Of a stretch of DNA of 64,000 nt, positions 23,166-32,950 are shown in pieces (position 1 is the first letter of the stretch; every line of letters starts with the position of its first letter). Made by a program: the position numbers and the translations under genes. The DNA comes from Planococcus sp. ISL-110. Lineage in GTDB: Bacteria > Bacillota > Bacilli > Bacillales_A > Planococcaceae. The stretch lies in assembly GCF_018613575.1 (NCBI RefSeq), contig NZ_JAGGPX010000015.1, positions 1 to 64,000 on the forward strand. Direction: 5' to 3'. The notes beneath the pieces were generated by a model, which worked only from the letters and a program-made list of their open reading frames with translations, was not told where the DNA came from and did not search any database.

Positions 23166-23424
23166 AAGCGGAAGCGACCGTTATGCTCCGACAGGCGTAA
23201 GACGATCTGGTGAAGCGGCGTGTTTTCAGCCGCACAGCCAGAGTGGCTTACGACCCGAGGAGCAGGTCGATGCAGCTGGATAAGTCTAAAAGCAGAAGCG
23301 ACCGTTATGCTCCGACAGGCGTAAGACGATCTGGTGAAGTGGCGTGTTTTCAGCCGCACAGCCAGAGTGGCTTACGACCCGAGGAGCAGGTCGATGCAGC
23401 TGGATAAGTCTAAAAGCGGAAACG
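23163..23424. repeat. 124-bp tandem repeat with nested inverted repeats
   Basis: Two complete units (23163-23286 and 23287-23410) differ at only two positions, and the first 14 bp of a third unit follow (23411-23424). Each unit holds nested inverted pairs GCTCC/GGAGC, CGTAAG/CTTACG, CTGG/CCAG and CGGC/GCCG, so it could fold into a long multi-stem hairpin. It resembles intergenic elements I associate with Bacillales genomes. The open frames through it are low-complexity artefacts. Confidence 0.9.
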
Positions 23425-23461
23425 AAAGCTTAAACTCGAAGTACCACAAAACTAAAAAAAA

Positions 23462-23491
23462 AAACCGGGTGCCTTGTTGCATCCGGTTTTT
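23462..23491. terminator. Bidirectional terminator hairpin
   Basis: The arms AAACCGGGTGC (23462-23472) and GCATCCGGTTT (23479-23489) are flanked by a long A-run on the left and a T-run on the right. Confidence 0.85.
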
Positions 23492-23508
23492 GCATGGAGG
23501 AATAGGAA

Positions 23509-23889
23509 ATGTTGTTATTCGCATACGGAACGCTGAAACGCGGCGGGAAGTATCATTGTTATTTGGAAGAAGCGGAATTGGTGGAAGAACAGGCAACTGC
23601 AAAAGGAACTTTATACGATACAGGAATGGGTTATCCGGCTATGATTCCAGCGGCCAGCGGGCAGGTTAACGGAGAAATCTATGAAATTCCGGATGTTCTT
23701 TGGCCGGCGCTGGATTTCCTCGAGGATTATTCAGGAAATCCCGAAATAGATTTATACGACAAAGTGACGATCAAAGTAGAGGCAGGCAGCAAACATCTAG
23801 AAACGATTGTTTATATTGCAAAAGACGAAAAGGTGCTGAAAGAACAGATTCCAACAGGGAAATGGGATACCGCACATTCTATGGTATAG
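23509..23889 (+). CDS. Gamma-glutamylcyclotransferase-like (AIG2 family) protein
   Basis: A 126-residue protein of the GGCT/AIG2 fold with the substrate-loop motif FAYGTLKRGG at the N terminus, GYPAMIP, GEIYEIPD and the acidic ALDFLEDYSG, which carries the likely catalytic Glu. Members cyclise gamma-glutamyl groups or gamma-glutamylamines, and the true substrate cannot be read from sequence. TGGAGGAATAGGAA precedes the ATG. It is convergent with the DUF3267 gene, sharing a bidirectional terminator. Confidence 0.85.
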   Translation: MLLFAYGTLKRGGKYHCYLEEAELVEEQATAKGTLYDTGMGYPAMIPAASGQVNGEIYEIPDVLWPALDFLEDYSGNPEIDLYDKVTIKVEAGSKHLETIVYIAKDEKVLKEQIPTGKWDTAHSMV

Positions 23890-23891
23890 GA

Positions 23892-23921
23892 AAAGCGCCG
23901 GTATTAATTAGTCGGCGCTTT
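23892..23921. terminator. Bidirectional terminator between convergent genes
   Basis: The arms AAAGCGCCG (23892-23900) and CGGCGCTTT (23913-23921) lie between the stop codons of the two convergent genes. The right arm overlaps the 3' end of the DUF3267 gene. Confidence 0.75.
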
Positions 23922-24465
23922 CACTTTCAGGGTAGCGTTCATAAATATGCAGGCGCGGCAGTGAAGGGTCATCAATGATCCACGCCGCGTTTTTTTCTTT
24001 GCGCAATTCGCGGTACATGACAAAGTCACCGAAAGCTCCTGCAGTCAGCATCGCACCCAGCAGGACCAGCACCTGGCTGTTGAGCCAAAAACCCAATACC
24101 GTGGGAATAAAAGCAGTTGTCCAAAAAGGCAGCAGCAGAACTTTGCGCATGGCATGATTTTGTACAGGCCTGCTGGTGGTGGCATAAGCGATGCCCATTT
24201 TCAGGTTGACGCCGTAAGTTAATGAAGAAACAGGGACTTTTCCAAACAATACAAAGCCGATCAAGTGGAAAAGCTCGTGCACAACAATCAACACGACATA
24301 GCCCATTAGAAAAAAGAGGATTCCACCCAAGGAAAATTGGAATGTCAAAGGCTCGTTGAAAAAATGATAGGCAACTGCGAATGCCACCAGCAAAAAAGCA
24401 TTGAACCAGAGCGCTTTCGGAGCTATTTCGTCCATTTTCAGTTCAATGATATGGGAAGGGGTCAT
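23908..24465 (-). CDS. DUF3267 domain-containing membrane metalloprotease-like protein
   Basis: A polytopic membrane protein with a zincin motif HELFH (about residues 63-67 from the chosen start) inside a hydrophobic segment, typical of the DUF3267 (YfkH/putative zincin) family. Four hydrophobic stretches are visible. The frame opens at GTG 24474, but the ATG at 24465 has AAGGA at proper distance (185 residues). Substrate and role are unknown. Confidence 0.82.
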   Translation of the reverse strand: MTPSHIIELKMDEIAPKALWFNAFLLVAFAVAYHFFNEPLTFQFSLGGILFFLMGYVVLIVVHELFHLIGFVLFGKVPVSSLTYGVNLKMGIAYATTSRPVQNHAMRKVLLLPFWTTAFIPTVLGFWLNSQVLVLLGAMLTAGAFGDFVMYRELRKEKNAAWIIDDPSLPRLHIYERYPESESAD

Positions 24466-24527
24466 AGCTTTCACATCCTTCTGTGTATATGCAAAAAGTA
24501 TAGATGATTTTCAGTGTAAAATCATGC

Positions 24528-24556
24528 TTGCGAGCCTATTCGAGTTGTGATACAAT
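24528..24556 (+). promoter_or_regulatory. rpsF operon promoter
   Basis: -35 TTGCGA (24528-24533) and -10 TACAAT (24551-24556) have a 17-bp spacer, about 90 bp before rpsF. Confidence 0.7.
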
Positions 24557-24584
24557 ACAACGATGTGAGTAATATTTATGAATT

Positions 24585-24635
24585 GCTTGCTCCTTGCCCG
24601 CTGTATACAGCAGGGCCCAAGTCCATGAGGAGGTG
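24585..24635 (+). promoter_or_regulatory. Putative S6:S18 autoregulatory leader of rpsF
   Basis: The transcript contains a hairpin GCCCGCTGTATACAGCAGGGC (24596-24616, one base bulged) immediately upstream of the AGGAGGTGAC ribosome site. This is the position and general shape of the rpsF leader bound by the S6:S18 complex. Assignment rests on position and shape only. Confidence 0.5.
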
Positions 24636-24643
24636 ACAACACG

Positions 24644-24931
24644 ATGAGAGAATATGAATTAATGTATATCATTCAGCCTGCAATTGAAGAGGAAGCTAAA
24701 AAAGCTCTAGTTGAGCGTTTTGAAGAAATCCTTACTTCTAACGGAGCTGAAATCATCGAGTCGAAAGAGTGGGGTAAACGTCGTTTAGCTTATGAAATCA
24801 ACGATTTGCGTGAAGGTTTCTACCAGATCGTAAAAATAAACGCTGGTTCTGAAGCTATCAACGAATACACACGTCTTGCGAATATCAACGAAAACATTAT
24901 TCGTCATATCGCTGTACGCAAAGACGCGTAA
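24644..24931 (+). CDS. rpsF: 30S ribosomal protein S6
   Basis: A 95-residue protein of the 30S platform that dimerises with S18. It shows the family start [12 protein letters not shown] and the segment [21 protein letters not shown] lies upstream. It is the first gene of the rpsF-ssb-rpsR operon. Confidence 0.98.
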   Translation: MREYELMYIIQPAIEEEAKKALVERFEEILTSNGAEIIESKEWGKRRLAYEINDLREGFYQIVKINAGSEAINEYTRLANINENIIRHIAVRKDA

Positions 24932-24980
24932 ACAGGATACTGGCACTGAATTTTTTTGACTTGAAGGAGGTTGAATTCTG

Positions 24981-25454
24981 ATGATTAACCGAGTTGTTTT
25001 AGTCGGAAGACTGACAAAAGATCCAGACCTTCGTTACACACCAAGCGGCGCAGCAGTTGCCCGTTTTACACTTGCTGTAAACCGGACATTCTCGAACGCT
25101 CAAGGTGAACGCGAAACTGATTTCATTAATTGTACCGTTTGGCGTAAACAGGCTGAAAACACGGCGAATTTCCTGAAAAAAGGAAGTTTGGCTGGCGTTG
25201 AAGGCCGCATCCAGACTGGTAGCTACGAGGGACAAGACGGGAAGCGTGTTTATACGACAGAAGTAGTGGCGGACAGTGTTCAATTCCTTGAACCGAAAAG
25301 CGCCAATGCGGACCGTTCGCAAGGACAGCAGCCTTCCTATCAACAGAACCAATCACCGAGCCCAAGTCAGCAAAATCATACTCGTGTAGATGAAGATCCA
25401 TTCTCAAGCGGCAGCGGTCCGATAGAAGTATCGGATGACGATTTACCGTTCTAA
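24981..25454 (+). CDS. ssb: Single-stranded DNA-binding protein
   Basis: A 157-residue SSB with an N-terminal OB fold ([21 protein letters not shown]), a Gln/Ser/Pro-rich disordered linker at about 112-145, and the acidic partner-binding tip DDDLPF. It protects ssDNA and docks replication and repair enzymes through its tail. The gene lies between rpsF and rpsR, as in B. subtilis ssbA. Confidence 0.98.
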   Translation: MINRVVLVGRLTKDPDLRYTPSGAAVARFTLAVNRTFSNAQGERETDFINCTVWRKQAENTANFLKKGSLAGVEGRIQTGSYEGQDGKRVYTTEVVADSVQFLEPKSANADRSQGQQPSYQQNQSPSPSQQNHTRVDEDPFSSGSGPIEVSDDDLPF

Positions 25455-25503
25455 GAAGGACTGAACCTGACGATCAACTTTTAAGCAAAGGAGGTAATTC
25501 GAT

Positions 25504-25740
25504 ATGGCACCACGTCGCGGAGGAAAAAAACGGAAAAAGGTTTGTTACTTCACTTCCAACAACATCACGCACATTGACTATAAAGATACTGACCTTTTGA
25601 AGAAATTCATTTCTGAAAGAGGAAAAATCTTGCCACGTCGTGTTACAGGCACTAGCGCTAAATGGCAACGTAAGTTGACAATCGCTATCAAACGCTCTCG
25701 TATCATGGCACTTCTACCGTTTGTTGCGGAAGAAAGATAA
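25504..25740 (+). CDS. rpsR: 30S ribosomal protein S18
   Basis: A 78-residue basic protein that binds S6 in the 30S subunit. It has the S18 segment [22 protein letters not shown] and ends IALLPF-like with VAEER. AAAGGAGGTAA precedes the ATG. It is the last gene of its operon and a strong terminator follows. Confidence 0.98.
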   Translation: MAPRRGGKKRKKVCYFTSNNITHIDYKDTDLLKKFISERGKILPRRVTGTSAKWQRKLTIAIKRSRIMALLPFVAEER

Positions 25741-25801
25741 TTAAAGAAAAGCGAAAGCGCCCAGTGAACCTGGGTGCTGGAGTCTGGACAATGATTTCAA
25801 A

Positions 25802-25829
25802 AAGACCGGGAAACCGGTCTTTTTTTTAT
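25802..25829 (+). terminator. Terminator after rpsR
   Basis: The stem AAGACCGG/CCGGTCTT with a GAAA tetraloop (25802-25821) is followed by eight or more T. Confidence 0.95.
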
Positions 25830-26300
25830 GCGCTGAAATAGGTTTGGTCATTTTGAGTGGACGCGTTAAAATTACAAAATCACGCTGATGAGTTAACTTT
25901 TTATACTGTAGTAGAGGGAGGAAGGGAAAAAGTCGCTCCAGCCGGGCGTTTTTCTGCGGGTAACGCCTTGCGCTCTTTCTTCTAAGATGAGATGCTGCAG
26001 ATAATACCAACTGAAAACTACATTATTATTCAGTTGGATAAAGAACTAACTAGCGTAGCCTTTCGCCAGCTGCCTGATCTATATCCTGTAGCCTCAAAAG
26101 AAAGGCATATTCGTGGAATATCTAAGCATAGAAATTATTTAAGCAGCTTAAAGACCTCCGGAAATCTGTGTTCTTTTTCTCGTTTTCTGCTTTAGAGCGG
26201 TCACGCCTTTCCACCGGGGACCGCTCATTTTGTTCAGGTTCTTGAATCATGGTACAATTAAAAAGATGAAATCTGCCCGAAAGAAGGGGAAAACAGTCAT
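25830..26300. other. Intergenic region with a dispersed-repeat copy, no confident gene
   Basis: A copy of the TCGCTCC...GCTCTTTCTTCT repeat lies at 25926-25986. A 67-codon frame at 25992-26195 (MLQIIPTENYIIIQLDKE...) has no clear ribosome site and no family I recognise; I do not call it. A possible promoter before yybS ends in TACAAT near 26252. Confidence 0.5.
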
Positions 26301-27260
26301 ATGCAAAATCAACAAACGCGACAACTTACAAATGGGGCCATGATGGCGGCAGTATTTACAGTCTTGTTGGCGATCTCGGTGTACGTTCCTATTTTAAGTT
26401 TAGTAAGTACTTTGATTCTGGCATTGCCGGTCGCTTGGTACAGCGCGAAGTATCCATGGAAAGCCTCTGCGCTTTTCGCATCGGTCTGTTTGGTGCTGGC
26501 GTTTATCATCGGCGGCCTTTTGTCAGTGCCATTGGCGTTAATCCATGTGCCGTTGGGATTGGCAATCGGTATTTCGATTTATTATAAGAAAAGCAAATTA
26601 TTCATGTTCATGGGTGCCAGCATTGTTTTGCTGGTGTCCTTAATGGTTCAATACGTGGCTTCCATTGTGTTGTTCGGCATTAATGTTCTGGAAGAGTTTT
26701 CGGCTATGTTCGATCAGTCCTACGAACAGACGGGTGCATTAATGGAACGCTTTGGGGCTTCCGAAGTTTCTATGGAAGAATACAATGAACTTGTCGGGCA
26801 ATTGCAGTTTTCGTTTGAAACTATGTTGCCAGTGTTGTTGGTGTTGGGTGTTTTCATGACGGTATGGGTGCTGCTGTTGATCCTGCTGCCGATTTTAAAG
26901 CGTCTCGGGATAGAAGCTCCCAAGTTCCCACCTTTCCGCAGCATGAAGTTGCCGAAATCCGTTTTATGGTATTATTTAATCGTGTTGATTGTTTCACTGT
27001 TGTCAGAGTTCGAACCTGGAACGATGGCATACATGGTCTTCATCAATGCAACCGTGCTGCTACAATTCCTGCTATTCCTGCAAGGTATTTCTTTTTACCA
27101 TTTCTACATCCACCAGGAAGGCTGGCCAAAATGGGTGGTAGTGCTGGTAACCTTATTGGCACTGCCGCTGCAGTCATTTACGAGTATTGTTGGAATCGTA
27201 GACCTTGGATTCGATATCCGGGGTTGGGTCAAGCGGGCACACGAGTTTAAAGGAAAATAA
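26301..27260 (+). CDS. yybS: DUF2232 membrane protein YybS
   Basis: A 319-residue integral membrane protein with about eight hydrophobic segments, starting QQTRQLTNGAMMAAVFTVLLAISVYVP. It matches the DUF2232/YybS family, which almost always precedes gdpP. Some members resemble substrate-binding ECF-type proteins, but no function is proven. The ribosome site is GAAGGGG, and gdpP starts 14 bp downstream. Confidence 0.88.
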   Translation: MQNQQTRQLTNGAMMAAVFTVLLAISVYVPILSLVSTLILALPVAWYSAKYPWKASALFASVCLVLAFIIGGLLSVPLALIHVPLGLAIGISIYYKKSKLFMFMGASIVLLVSLMVQYVASIVLFGINVLEEFSAMFDQSYEQTGALMERFGASEVSMEEYNELVGQLQFSFETMLPVLLVLGVFMTVWVLLLILLPILKRLGIEAPKFPPFRSMKLPKSVLWYYLIVLIVSLLSEFEPGTMAYMVFINATVLLQFLLFLQGISFYHFYIHQEGWPKWVVVLVTLLALPLQSFTSIVGIVDLGFDIRGWVKRAHEFKGK

Positions 27261-27274
27261 GGAGCTGAAGAATA

Positions 27275-29251
27275 ATGTCGGCTTTTTTTAGAAAAAGAAA
27301 ACTTCGATACCCGCTTATCGCGCTGCTGTCTCTTGGTATGGCCGCAGCGATTCTGATTTCACTTTGGTCGGAATGGGCAGCAGGGATTTTTACACTGCTT
27401 TTTGCGCTGGCTTTTACGGCGGCGTGGGTGACGGAAAAAAGAGTCTATGAAGCTACTGAAAAACATATTGAAACTTTGTCATACCGGATGAAGAAAGTCG
27501 GAGAAGAAGCGCTGCTTGAGATGCCGATTGGAATTTTACTGATCAATGAAAAATGCGATATTGAATGGGCAAATCCCTATATGACGTCGACGCTGGAGTA
27601 CGATACGCTGATCGGCGAGTCTCTCTATACACTGTCCGATGACTTCCATGCATTGGTGAAATCCGATGAAGCCCAAGATGCGACCATCACATTAGGTGAC
27701 CGCAAATACCGCGCGTATTACAAAGCGAATGACCGCTTGTTTTATCTTTTTGATATTACGGAACAAGTGGAAATCGAGGCGCTATACTACGCAGACCGTA
27801 CGGTCATCGGTATTTTATTCATCGATAATTACGATGAGCTTGCACAGGGAATGGATGATCAGACGCGCAGCAATCTGAACAGTTTGGTCACATCGCTCGT
27901 CAACCAATGGGGCGCAAATCAGGGGATTTTTGTAAAACGCATTTCATCCGACCGCTTTATGGCGGTCTTCAACGAATCGATTTTGAAAGAACTAGAGCTG
28001 TCGAAATTCGCCATCCTGGACGATATCCGCGAAGTCACCGCCAAAGACAATTTGGCATTGACCTTGAGCATCGGGGTAGGCGCCGGCTCTGCATCGCTGG
28101 TTGAACTCGGCGGTCTGGCCCAATCCGGCCTGGATCTGGTGCTCGGCCGCGGGGGAGATCAGGTGGCCATCAAGCATCCGAGCGGAAAAGTGAAATTCTA
28201 CGGCGGCAAGACCAATCCGGTCGAAAAACGGACACGTGTCAGGGCGCGCGTTATTTCGCATGCCCTGCGTGACTTGATTCAAGAAAGTGACCAGGTTTTT
28301 GTGATGGGCCATAAAATGCCTGATATGGATTCCATCGGTGCCGGAGTCGGTGTCGCCAAAATGGCCGCCATGAATAAAGTCAAAGGCCGTATCGTCATTG
28401 ACTTTGATGAATATGACCGCAGTGTCATGAGGCTGATGGAAGAAATCGAAGGCGATCCTGAGCTGTTTGAGCAGTTCATCACGCCTGAAGAAGCGCTGGC
28501 GGACATGACCGAGCATTCCCTGCTTGTTGTCGTAGATACGCATAAGCCATCGATGGTCATCGATGAAAGGCTGCTGCAGCGGATGGAACGGGTCGTTCTG
28601 ATCGACCACCACCGGAGAGGCGAGGAATTCATCACCAACACGATGCTGGTCTATATGGAGCCTTATGCTTCCTCGACCGCCGAATTGGTTACCGAATTGA
28701 TCGAATACCAGCCGAAACATGAAAAACTGTCCATGCTGGAAGCGACAGCGATGCTGGCTGGAATTATTGTCGATACGAAGAGTTTTACATTAAGAACGGG
28801 CGCCCGGACATTTGAAGCAGCTTCTTATCTGCGTTCGAATGGAGCCGATACCGTCCTCGTCCAGCGCATTTTGAAAGAAGACCTGGAAACCTATATTGAA
28901 CGCGCGAAAATCGTTCAGACAGTGGAATTTGTCGGTGGCGGCATTGCCATCGCAAAAGGCGAGCCCAACCGCGCCTATAGCCCGGTACTGATCGCCCAGA
29001 CAGCAGATATCCTGCTGACGATGAAGGATGTTAGCGCGTCCTTTGTGGTGGCTGAGCGCTCAGAAGGCGGCATCGGCATCAGTGCGAGGTCACTTGGCGA
29101 AGTGAATGTCCAGATCATTATGGAAAATCTCGGCGGCGGCGGCCATTTAACCAATGCAGCCACACAAATGCCGAATGCAACAATAGAAGAAGCCCTTGAA
29201 CAATTAAAAGCGGCGATTATGGAAGATCATGAAGGAGGAGCAAACGAATGA
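27275..29251 (+). CDS. gdpP: Cyclic-di-AMP phosphodiesterase GdpP
   Basis: A membrane-bound enzyme that hydrolyses c-di-AMP to pApA, setting cell-wall, potassium and beta-lactam tolerance. The 658-residue protein has two N-terminal transmembrane helices (about 13-57), a PAS-like domain ([23 protein letters not shown]), a degenerate GGDEF domain, and a DHH-DHHA1 module. The DHH module shows [22 protein letters not shown] and LIDHHRRG, and the DHHA1 part shows [12 protein letters not shown]. All metal-binding motifs are present. Its end overlaps the rplI start by 4 bp. Confidence 0.96.
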   Translation: MSAFFRKRKLRYPLIALLSLGMAAAILISLWSEWAAGIFTLLFALAFTAAWVTEKRVYEATEKHIETLSYRMKKVGEEALLEMPIGILLINEKCDIEWANPYMTSTLEYDTLIGESLYTLSDDFHALVKSDEAQDATITLGDRKYRAYYKANDRLFYLFDITEQVEIEALYYADRTVIGILFIDNYDELAQGMDDQTRSNLNSLVTSLVNQWGANQGIFVKRISSDRFMAVFNESILKELELSKFAILDDIREVTAKDNLALTLSIGVGAGSASLVELGGLAQSGLDLVLGRGGDQVAIKHPSGKVKFYGGKTNPVEKRTRVRARVISHALRDLIQESDQVFVMGHKMPDMDSIGAGVGVAKMAAMNKVKGRIVIDFDEYDRSVMRLMEEIEGDPELFEQFITPEEALADMTEHSLLVVVDTHKPSMVIDERLLQRMERVVLIDHHRRGEEFITNTMLVYMEPYASSTAELVTELIEYQPKHEKLSMLEATAMLAGIIVDTKSFTLRTGARTFEAASYLRSNGADTVLVQRILKEDLETYIERAKIVQTVEFVGGGIAIAKGEPNRAYSPVLIAQTADILLTMKDVSASFVVAERSEGGIGISARSLGEVNVQIIMENLGGGGHLTNAATQMPNATIEEALEQLKAAIMEDHEGGANE

Positions 29252-29697
29252 AAGTGATATTTTTGAAAGACGTAAAAGGCAAAGGCAAAAAAGGTGAAAT
29301 CAAAAACGTGGCGGATGGCTACGCGCATAACTTCCTGTTGAAAAATAATTGGGCGATTGAAGCCAATCAGGCGACTATCAGCAAATTGGACGGCCAAAAG
29401 AAAAAAGAACAGAAAGAAGCCGATCAGGAGCGCGAGGAAGCTGAACAGCTGAAAGAAAAGCTGGAAAGCCTGACTATCGAATTGACAGCTAAATCCGGCG
29501 AAGGCGGACGCCTGTTCGGATCGATTACTACAAAACAAGTAGCAACAGCTCTTGAGAAAAAACACGGCATTAAATTGGACAAGCGTAAAATGGATTTGGA
29601 TGATGCGATCCGCGCGCTCGGCTATACCAATATTTCTGTGAAACTGCATCATGATGTGACCGCTACGCTTCGAGTTCATGTTACTGAAGAAGCATAA
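29248..29697 (+). CDS. rplI: 50S ribosomal protein L9
   Basis: A 149-residue two-domain ribosomal protein. The N-terminal domain [21 protein letters not shown] is followed by a long charged central helix (about 40-75) and a C-terminal domain with [11 protein letters not shown]. It binds 23S rRNA near the L1 stalk. It overlaps gdpP by 4 bp, and dnaB (dnaC in Bacillus naming) follows 12 bp later. Confidence 0.98.
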   Translation: MKVIFLKDVKGKGKKGEIKNVADGYAHNFLLKNNWAIEANQATISKLDGQKKKEQKEADQEREEAEQLKEKLESLTIELTAKSGEGGRLFGSITTKQVATALEKKHGIKLDKRKMDLDDAIRALGYTNISVKLHHDVTATLRVHVTEEA

Positions 29698-29709
29698 GGT
29701 GGGAGACCA

Positions 29710-31065
29710 ATGAACGAAATGATAGATCGTGTCCCCCCGCACAACCATGAAGCCGAGCAATCGGTCATTGGTGCCATCTTTTTAGAACCACCTTCCCTCA
29801 TTACGGTTGCAGAAATCGTGATGGCGGAGGATTTTTACCGGATTGCCCATCAGAAGATTTTCCAGACGATGCTGAATTTATCGGATCACGGAAAAGCGAT
29901 CGATGTGGTGACCGTGACAGAAGAGCTTTCTGTCAAAAAAGAGTTGGAGGACGTTGGCGGCTTATCGTATTTAACGGAAATTGCCAACGCGGTACCAACG
30001 GCAGCGAACGTTGCGCATTATGCCCATATTGTAGAAGAGAAAGCGCTGCTGCGCCGCCTTATCCGGGTAGCGACAACCATCGTAGAAGATGGCTTTACAC
30101 GCGAAGACGAAGTAGAAGCCTTGCTTGCCGAAGCGGAAAAGAAAATGATGGAAGTCTCGAGCCGGAAAAATGCCGGTGACTTTACCCACATCAAAGATGT
30201 GCTGGTCAAGACCTATGACAACATCGAACTGCTGCATACGCGCAAAGGGGACGTTACAGGCATCCCTACAGGCTTTCAAGACTTGGATAAGATAACAGCA
30301 GGGTTTCAGCGAAACGACTTGATTATCGTAGCTGCACGGCCTTCTGTCGGTAAGACGGCTTTCGCCTTGAACGTTGCGCAGAATGTCGCGACCAAAACAG
30401 ACGAGAATGTCGCCATCTTCAGTCTGGAGATGGGTGCCGAACAGCTGGTCATGCGTATGCTGTGTGCAGAAGGCAATATCGATGCACAGGTGCTGCGTAC
30501 AGGTGCGCTTCAAAACGAAGACTGGCGCAAGCTGACGATGGCAATGGGCAGCTTGTCCAATGCCGGAATTTTCATCGACGATACGCCGGGGATCCGGGTC
30601 AATGATATCCGCGCCAAATGCCGCCGTCTGAAACAGGAATACGGCCTCGGCATGATCATGATCGATTACCTTCAGTTGATCGCGGGCCCCGGTAAAGCCG
30701 GTGAAAACCGCCAGCAGGAAGTATCGGATATTTCCCGTTCCCTGAAAGGTCTGGCGCGTGAGCTGGAAGTGCCGGTCATCGCCCTGTCACAGCTATCCCG
30801 TGGAGTGGAGCAGCGGCAGGATAAGCGGCCGATGATGTCCGATTTACGTGAATCCGGAAGTATTGAGCAGGATGCCGATATTGTATCCTTCCTGTACCGT
30901 GAAGATTATTACGACAAGGAAACCGAAGACCAGAATATGATTGAGATCATTGTCGCCAAACAGCGTAACGGCCCGACCGGTACGGTGAAATTGGCTTTTG
31001 TGAAAGAATATAATAAATTCGTCACCATTGACTGGAGTCAGCATGAATCTGGCGGAGACTTTTAA
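29710..31065 (+). CDS. dnaB: Replicative DNA helicase
   Basis: The hexameric fork helicase, called DnaC in B. subtilis. The 451-residue protein has an N-terminal primase-interacting domain (RVPPHNHEAEQSVIGAIFLE), a linker, and a RecA-like C-terminal domain. That domain shows Walker A ARPSVGKTAFALN near residue 209, Walker B MIMIDYLQLI, and QLSRGVEQRQDKRPMMSDLRESGSIEQDAD. It ends with the usual YKFVTIDWS-type tail. No intein or insertion is seen. Confidence 0.97.
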   Translation: MNEMIDRVPPHNHEAEQSVIGAIFLEPPSLITVAEIVMAEDFYRIAHQKIFQTMLNLSDHGKAIDVVTVTEELSVKKELEDVGGLSYLTEIANAVPTAANVAHYAHIVEEKALLRRLIRVATTIVEDGFTREDEVEALLAEAEKKMMEVSSRKNAGDFTHIKDVLVKTYDNIELLHTRKGDVTGIPTGFQDLDKITAGFQRNDLIIVAARPSVGKTAFALNVAQNVATKTDENVAIFSLEMGAEQLVMRMLCAEGNIDAQVLRTGALQNEDWRKLTMAMGSLSNAGIFIDDTPGIRVNDIRAKCRRLKQEYGLGMIMIDYLQLIAGPGKAGENRQQEVSDISRSLKGLARELEVPVIALSQLSRGVEQRQDKRPMMSDLRESGSIEQDADIVSFLYREDYYDKETEDQNMIEIIVAKQRNGPTGTVKLAFVKEYNKFVTIDWSQHESGGDF

Positions 31066-31109
31066 ACACGAACATTAAATGTGGTAACACATTTATATGT
31101 TCGTGTTTT
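31064..31109 (+). terminator. Terminator after the yybS-gdpP-rplI-dnaB operon
   Basis: A long imperfect stem pairs AAACACGAACAT and AAATGTG with CACATTT and ATGTTCGTGTTT around a GTAA loop, followed by TTTTC. Confidence 0.9.
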
Positions 31110-31122
31110 CTTCTGTTTTATA

Positions 31123-31151
31123 TTGACGATAAGGCGTTTCATTGGTACAAT
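31123..31151 (+). promoter_or_regulatory. purA promoter
   Basis: -35 TTGACG (31123-31128) and -10 TACAAT (31146-31151) have a 17-bp spacer, 46 bp before the purA ATG. Confidence 0.75.
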
Positions 31152-31197
31152 AAACACTGTTTGAGACAGGGCATATAGCCTAACGGAGGTGCGGACG

Positions 31198-32484
31198 ATG
31201 ACATCAGTCGTAGTAGTAGGAACGCAATGGGGAGACGAAGGAAAAGGGAAAATCACTGATTTTCTATCTGAACATGCAGAAGTGATTGCACGTTACCAAG
31301 GCGGAAACAACGCTGGACATACCATTATTTTTGGTGGAGAAACGTACAAATTGCATTTGATTCCTTCAGGGATTTTCTATAAAGATAAAACATCTGTAAT
31401 CGGAAACGGCATGGTCGTGGATCCGAAAGCGCTTGTAAAAGAACTGAAAGGTCTTCATGACCGTGGAGTGACAACGGAGAACCTGCGCATTTCCAATCGT
31501 GCACACGTCTTATTGCCATACCACATCAAGCAGGATGAATTGGAAGAAGCACGACGCGGAGCAAATAAAATCGGAACAACAGGTAAAGGCATCGGACCTG
31601 CTTATATGGACAAAGCGGCACGTGTTGGAATTCGCATGGCGGATTTGTTAGACCATGTTGTGTTCGAGGAAAAACTGCGCATGAACTTAATAGAGAAAAA
31701 TCGTCTGTTCGAGAAGTTCTACGAGACAGAAGGATTTACTGTAGAAGAAATCATGGAAGAGTATTACGCATATGGCCAGGAAATCGCCAAATATGTAACG
31801 GATACGTCAAAAGTGTTGAACGATGCAGTTGATGCAGGCCGCCGCGTATTGTTTGAAGGCGCTCAAGGCGTTATGCTCGATATCGACCAAGGGACTTATC
31901 CGTATGTAACATCTTCCAACCCGGTAGCGGGCGGAGTGACAATCGGTGCAGGTGTCGGTCCGACAACAATCCAGCACGTCATCGGTGTCTGCAAAGCCTA
32001 CACGTCACGTGTTGGCGACGGACCGTTCCCTACAGAATTGCATGATGAAGTGGGCCAGAAGATCCGCGAAGTCGGCAAAGAATACGGAACAACGACGGGA
32101 CGTCCACGCCGCATCGGCTGGTTCGACAGCGTGGTAGTACGCCATGCAAGACGCGTCAGTGGCTTGACGGATTTGACAGTCAACTCGATCGACGTATTGG
32201 CAGGACTTGATACGGTGAAGATTTGTACCGCTTACCGCTACCAGGGAGAGCTGATTACGGAATACCCAGCGAATCTGCGTATGCTTGATGAGTGCGAACC
32301 GGTATACGAAGAACTTCCAGGCTGGCCGGAAGATGTGACAAACTGCAAATCATTGGATGAACTTCCTGCAAACGCGCGCCATTACTTGGAGCGCATCGCT
32401 CAATTAACAGGTGTCCAGATTTCCATTTTCTCTGTCGGTCCTGACCGCAACCAAACGAATATTGTTACGAGTGTTTGGAGATAA
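31198..32484 (+). CDS. purA: Adenylosuccinate synthetase
   Basis: Catalyses the GTP-dependent condensation of IMP and aspartate to adenylosuccinate, the first committed step to AMP. The 428-residue protein has the signature [10 protein letters not shown] with catalytic Asp13, GGNNAGHT with His41, and the [11 protein letters not shown] loop. The ATG at 31198 follows GGAGGTG at 6-nt spacing; a GTG at 31189 lies within that site. It is monocistronic between its own promoter and repeat-rich intergenic DNA. Confidence 0.98.
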   Translation: MTSVVVVGTQWGDEGKGKITDFLSEHAEVIARYQGGNNAGHTIIFGGETYKLHLIPSGIFYKDKTSVIGNGMVVDPKALVKELKGLHDRGVTTENLRISNRAHVLLPYHIKQDELEEARRGANKIGTTGKGIGPAYMDKAARVGIRMADLLDHVVFEEKLRMNLIEKNRLFEKFYETEGFTVEEIMEEYYAYGQEIAKYVTDTSKVLNDAVDAGRRVLFEGAQGVMLDIDQGTYPYVTSSNPVAGGVTIGAGVGPTTIQHVIGVCKAYTSRVGDGPFPTELHDEVGQKIREVGKEYGTTTGRPRRIGWFDSVVVRHARRVSGLTDLTVNSIDVLAGLDTVKICTAYRYQGELITEYPANLRMLDECEPVYEELPGWPEDVTNCKSLDELPANARHYLERIAQLTGVQISIFSVGPDRNQTNIVTSVWR

Positions 32485-32920
32485 TTTTTAGTAGGTTAAG
32501 GAGAGCGCAGGCGGCAGAAATCGCTCCAGGCGGACGCTTTCTTATCATTAGTCAAGGATCTTTTTTAAAATTTTTCAGAGAGCGGAACGAACAAGAAGCT
32601 TAAAGAGGCTGCTTTCCGTTCCAACGCTCGCTTTCCGCGGGCACGGCCTCAGCCGCTTCACTCACTGCGTTCGCTCCAGGGTCTTCGGCTCGTGCTAGTT
32701 GCTTGGAGTCGAGCGCTTCCACTCTAAGCAACCGGCAAGAAGGAAACAAAAAGAAAATCGGCAGGCCAAATAAACCTGGCGATCCTTCCTGCGGGCTTGC
32801 GCCGAACTGACTCAGGCTTTTGGCCCGAGTAGGTTCGACACTTCGCTATGCTGCTCTTTCTTCTAAAAGGGCTTGGTCTTAACCAAAAGCATATGCAACA
32901 AATCAATAAAAACTATCAGG
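32485..32920. other. Repeat-rich intergenic region after purA
   Basis: No gene is seen. It contains a partial copy of the AGAAATCGCTCC repeat (32516-32546), one GC-rich dispersed element (32608-32732) and a lone right half of the first family (GCTCTTTCTTCTAAAAG near 32853-32870). Confidence 0.6.
32608..32732. repeat. Dispersed GC-rich intergenic repeat, copy A
   Basis: It shares GCTTTCCGTTCC...CGCTCGCTTTCCGCGGGC, a CAGGGTCTTCGGCTCG-type core and GGAGTCGAGC with copy B at 38755-38876, and a shorter core with copy C at 40354-40460. Partial terminal inverted repeats GCTGCTT/AAGCAAC are visible. Confidence 0.8.
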
Positions 32921-32950
32921 AAAGCAGTCGCCTTTGGGCGGCTGCTTTTT
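32921..32950 (+). terminator. Terminator-like hairpin between purA and walR
   Basis: The stem GCAGTCGCC pairs with GGCGGGCTGC allowing one bulge and a G-U pair, followed by TTTTT. Confidence 0.75.

Noticed and set aside
23162-23407. Open reading frames through the tandem repeat, giving repeated Arg-rich peptides
   Set aside because: They arise from the 124-bp repeat itself, appear on both strands and lack ribosome sites.
25992-26195. 67-codon open frame between rpsR and yybS
   Set aside because: No ribosome binding site, no recognisable family, and it lies beside a dispersed repeat; it could be real but evidence is insufficient.
32840-32860. AGGTTCGACACTT resembling a tRNA T-loop after purA
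   Set aside because: Surrounding sequence does not fold as a tRNA and belongs to repeat-derived DNA.
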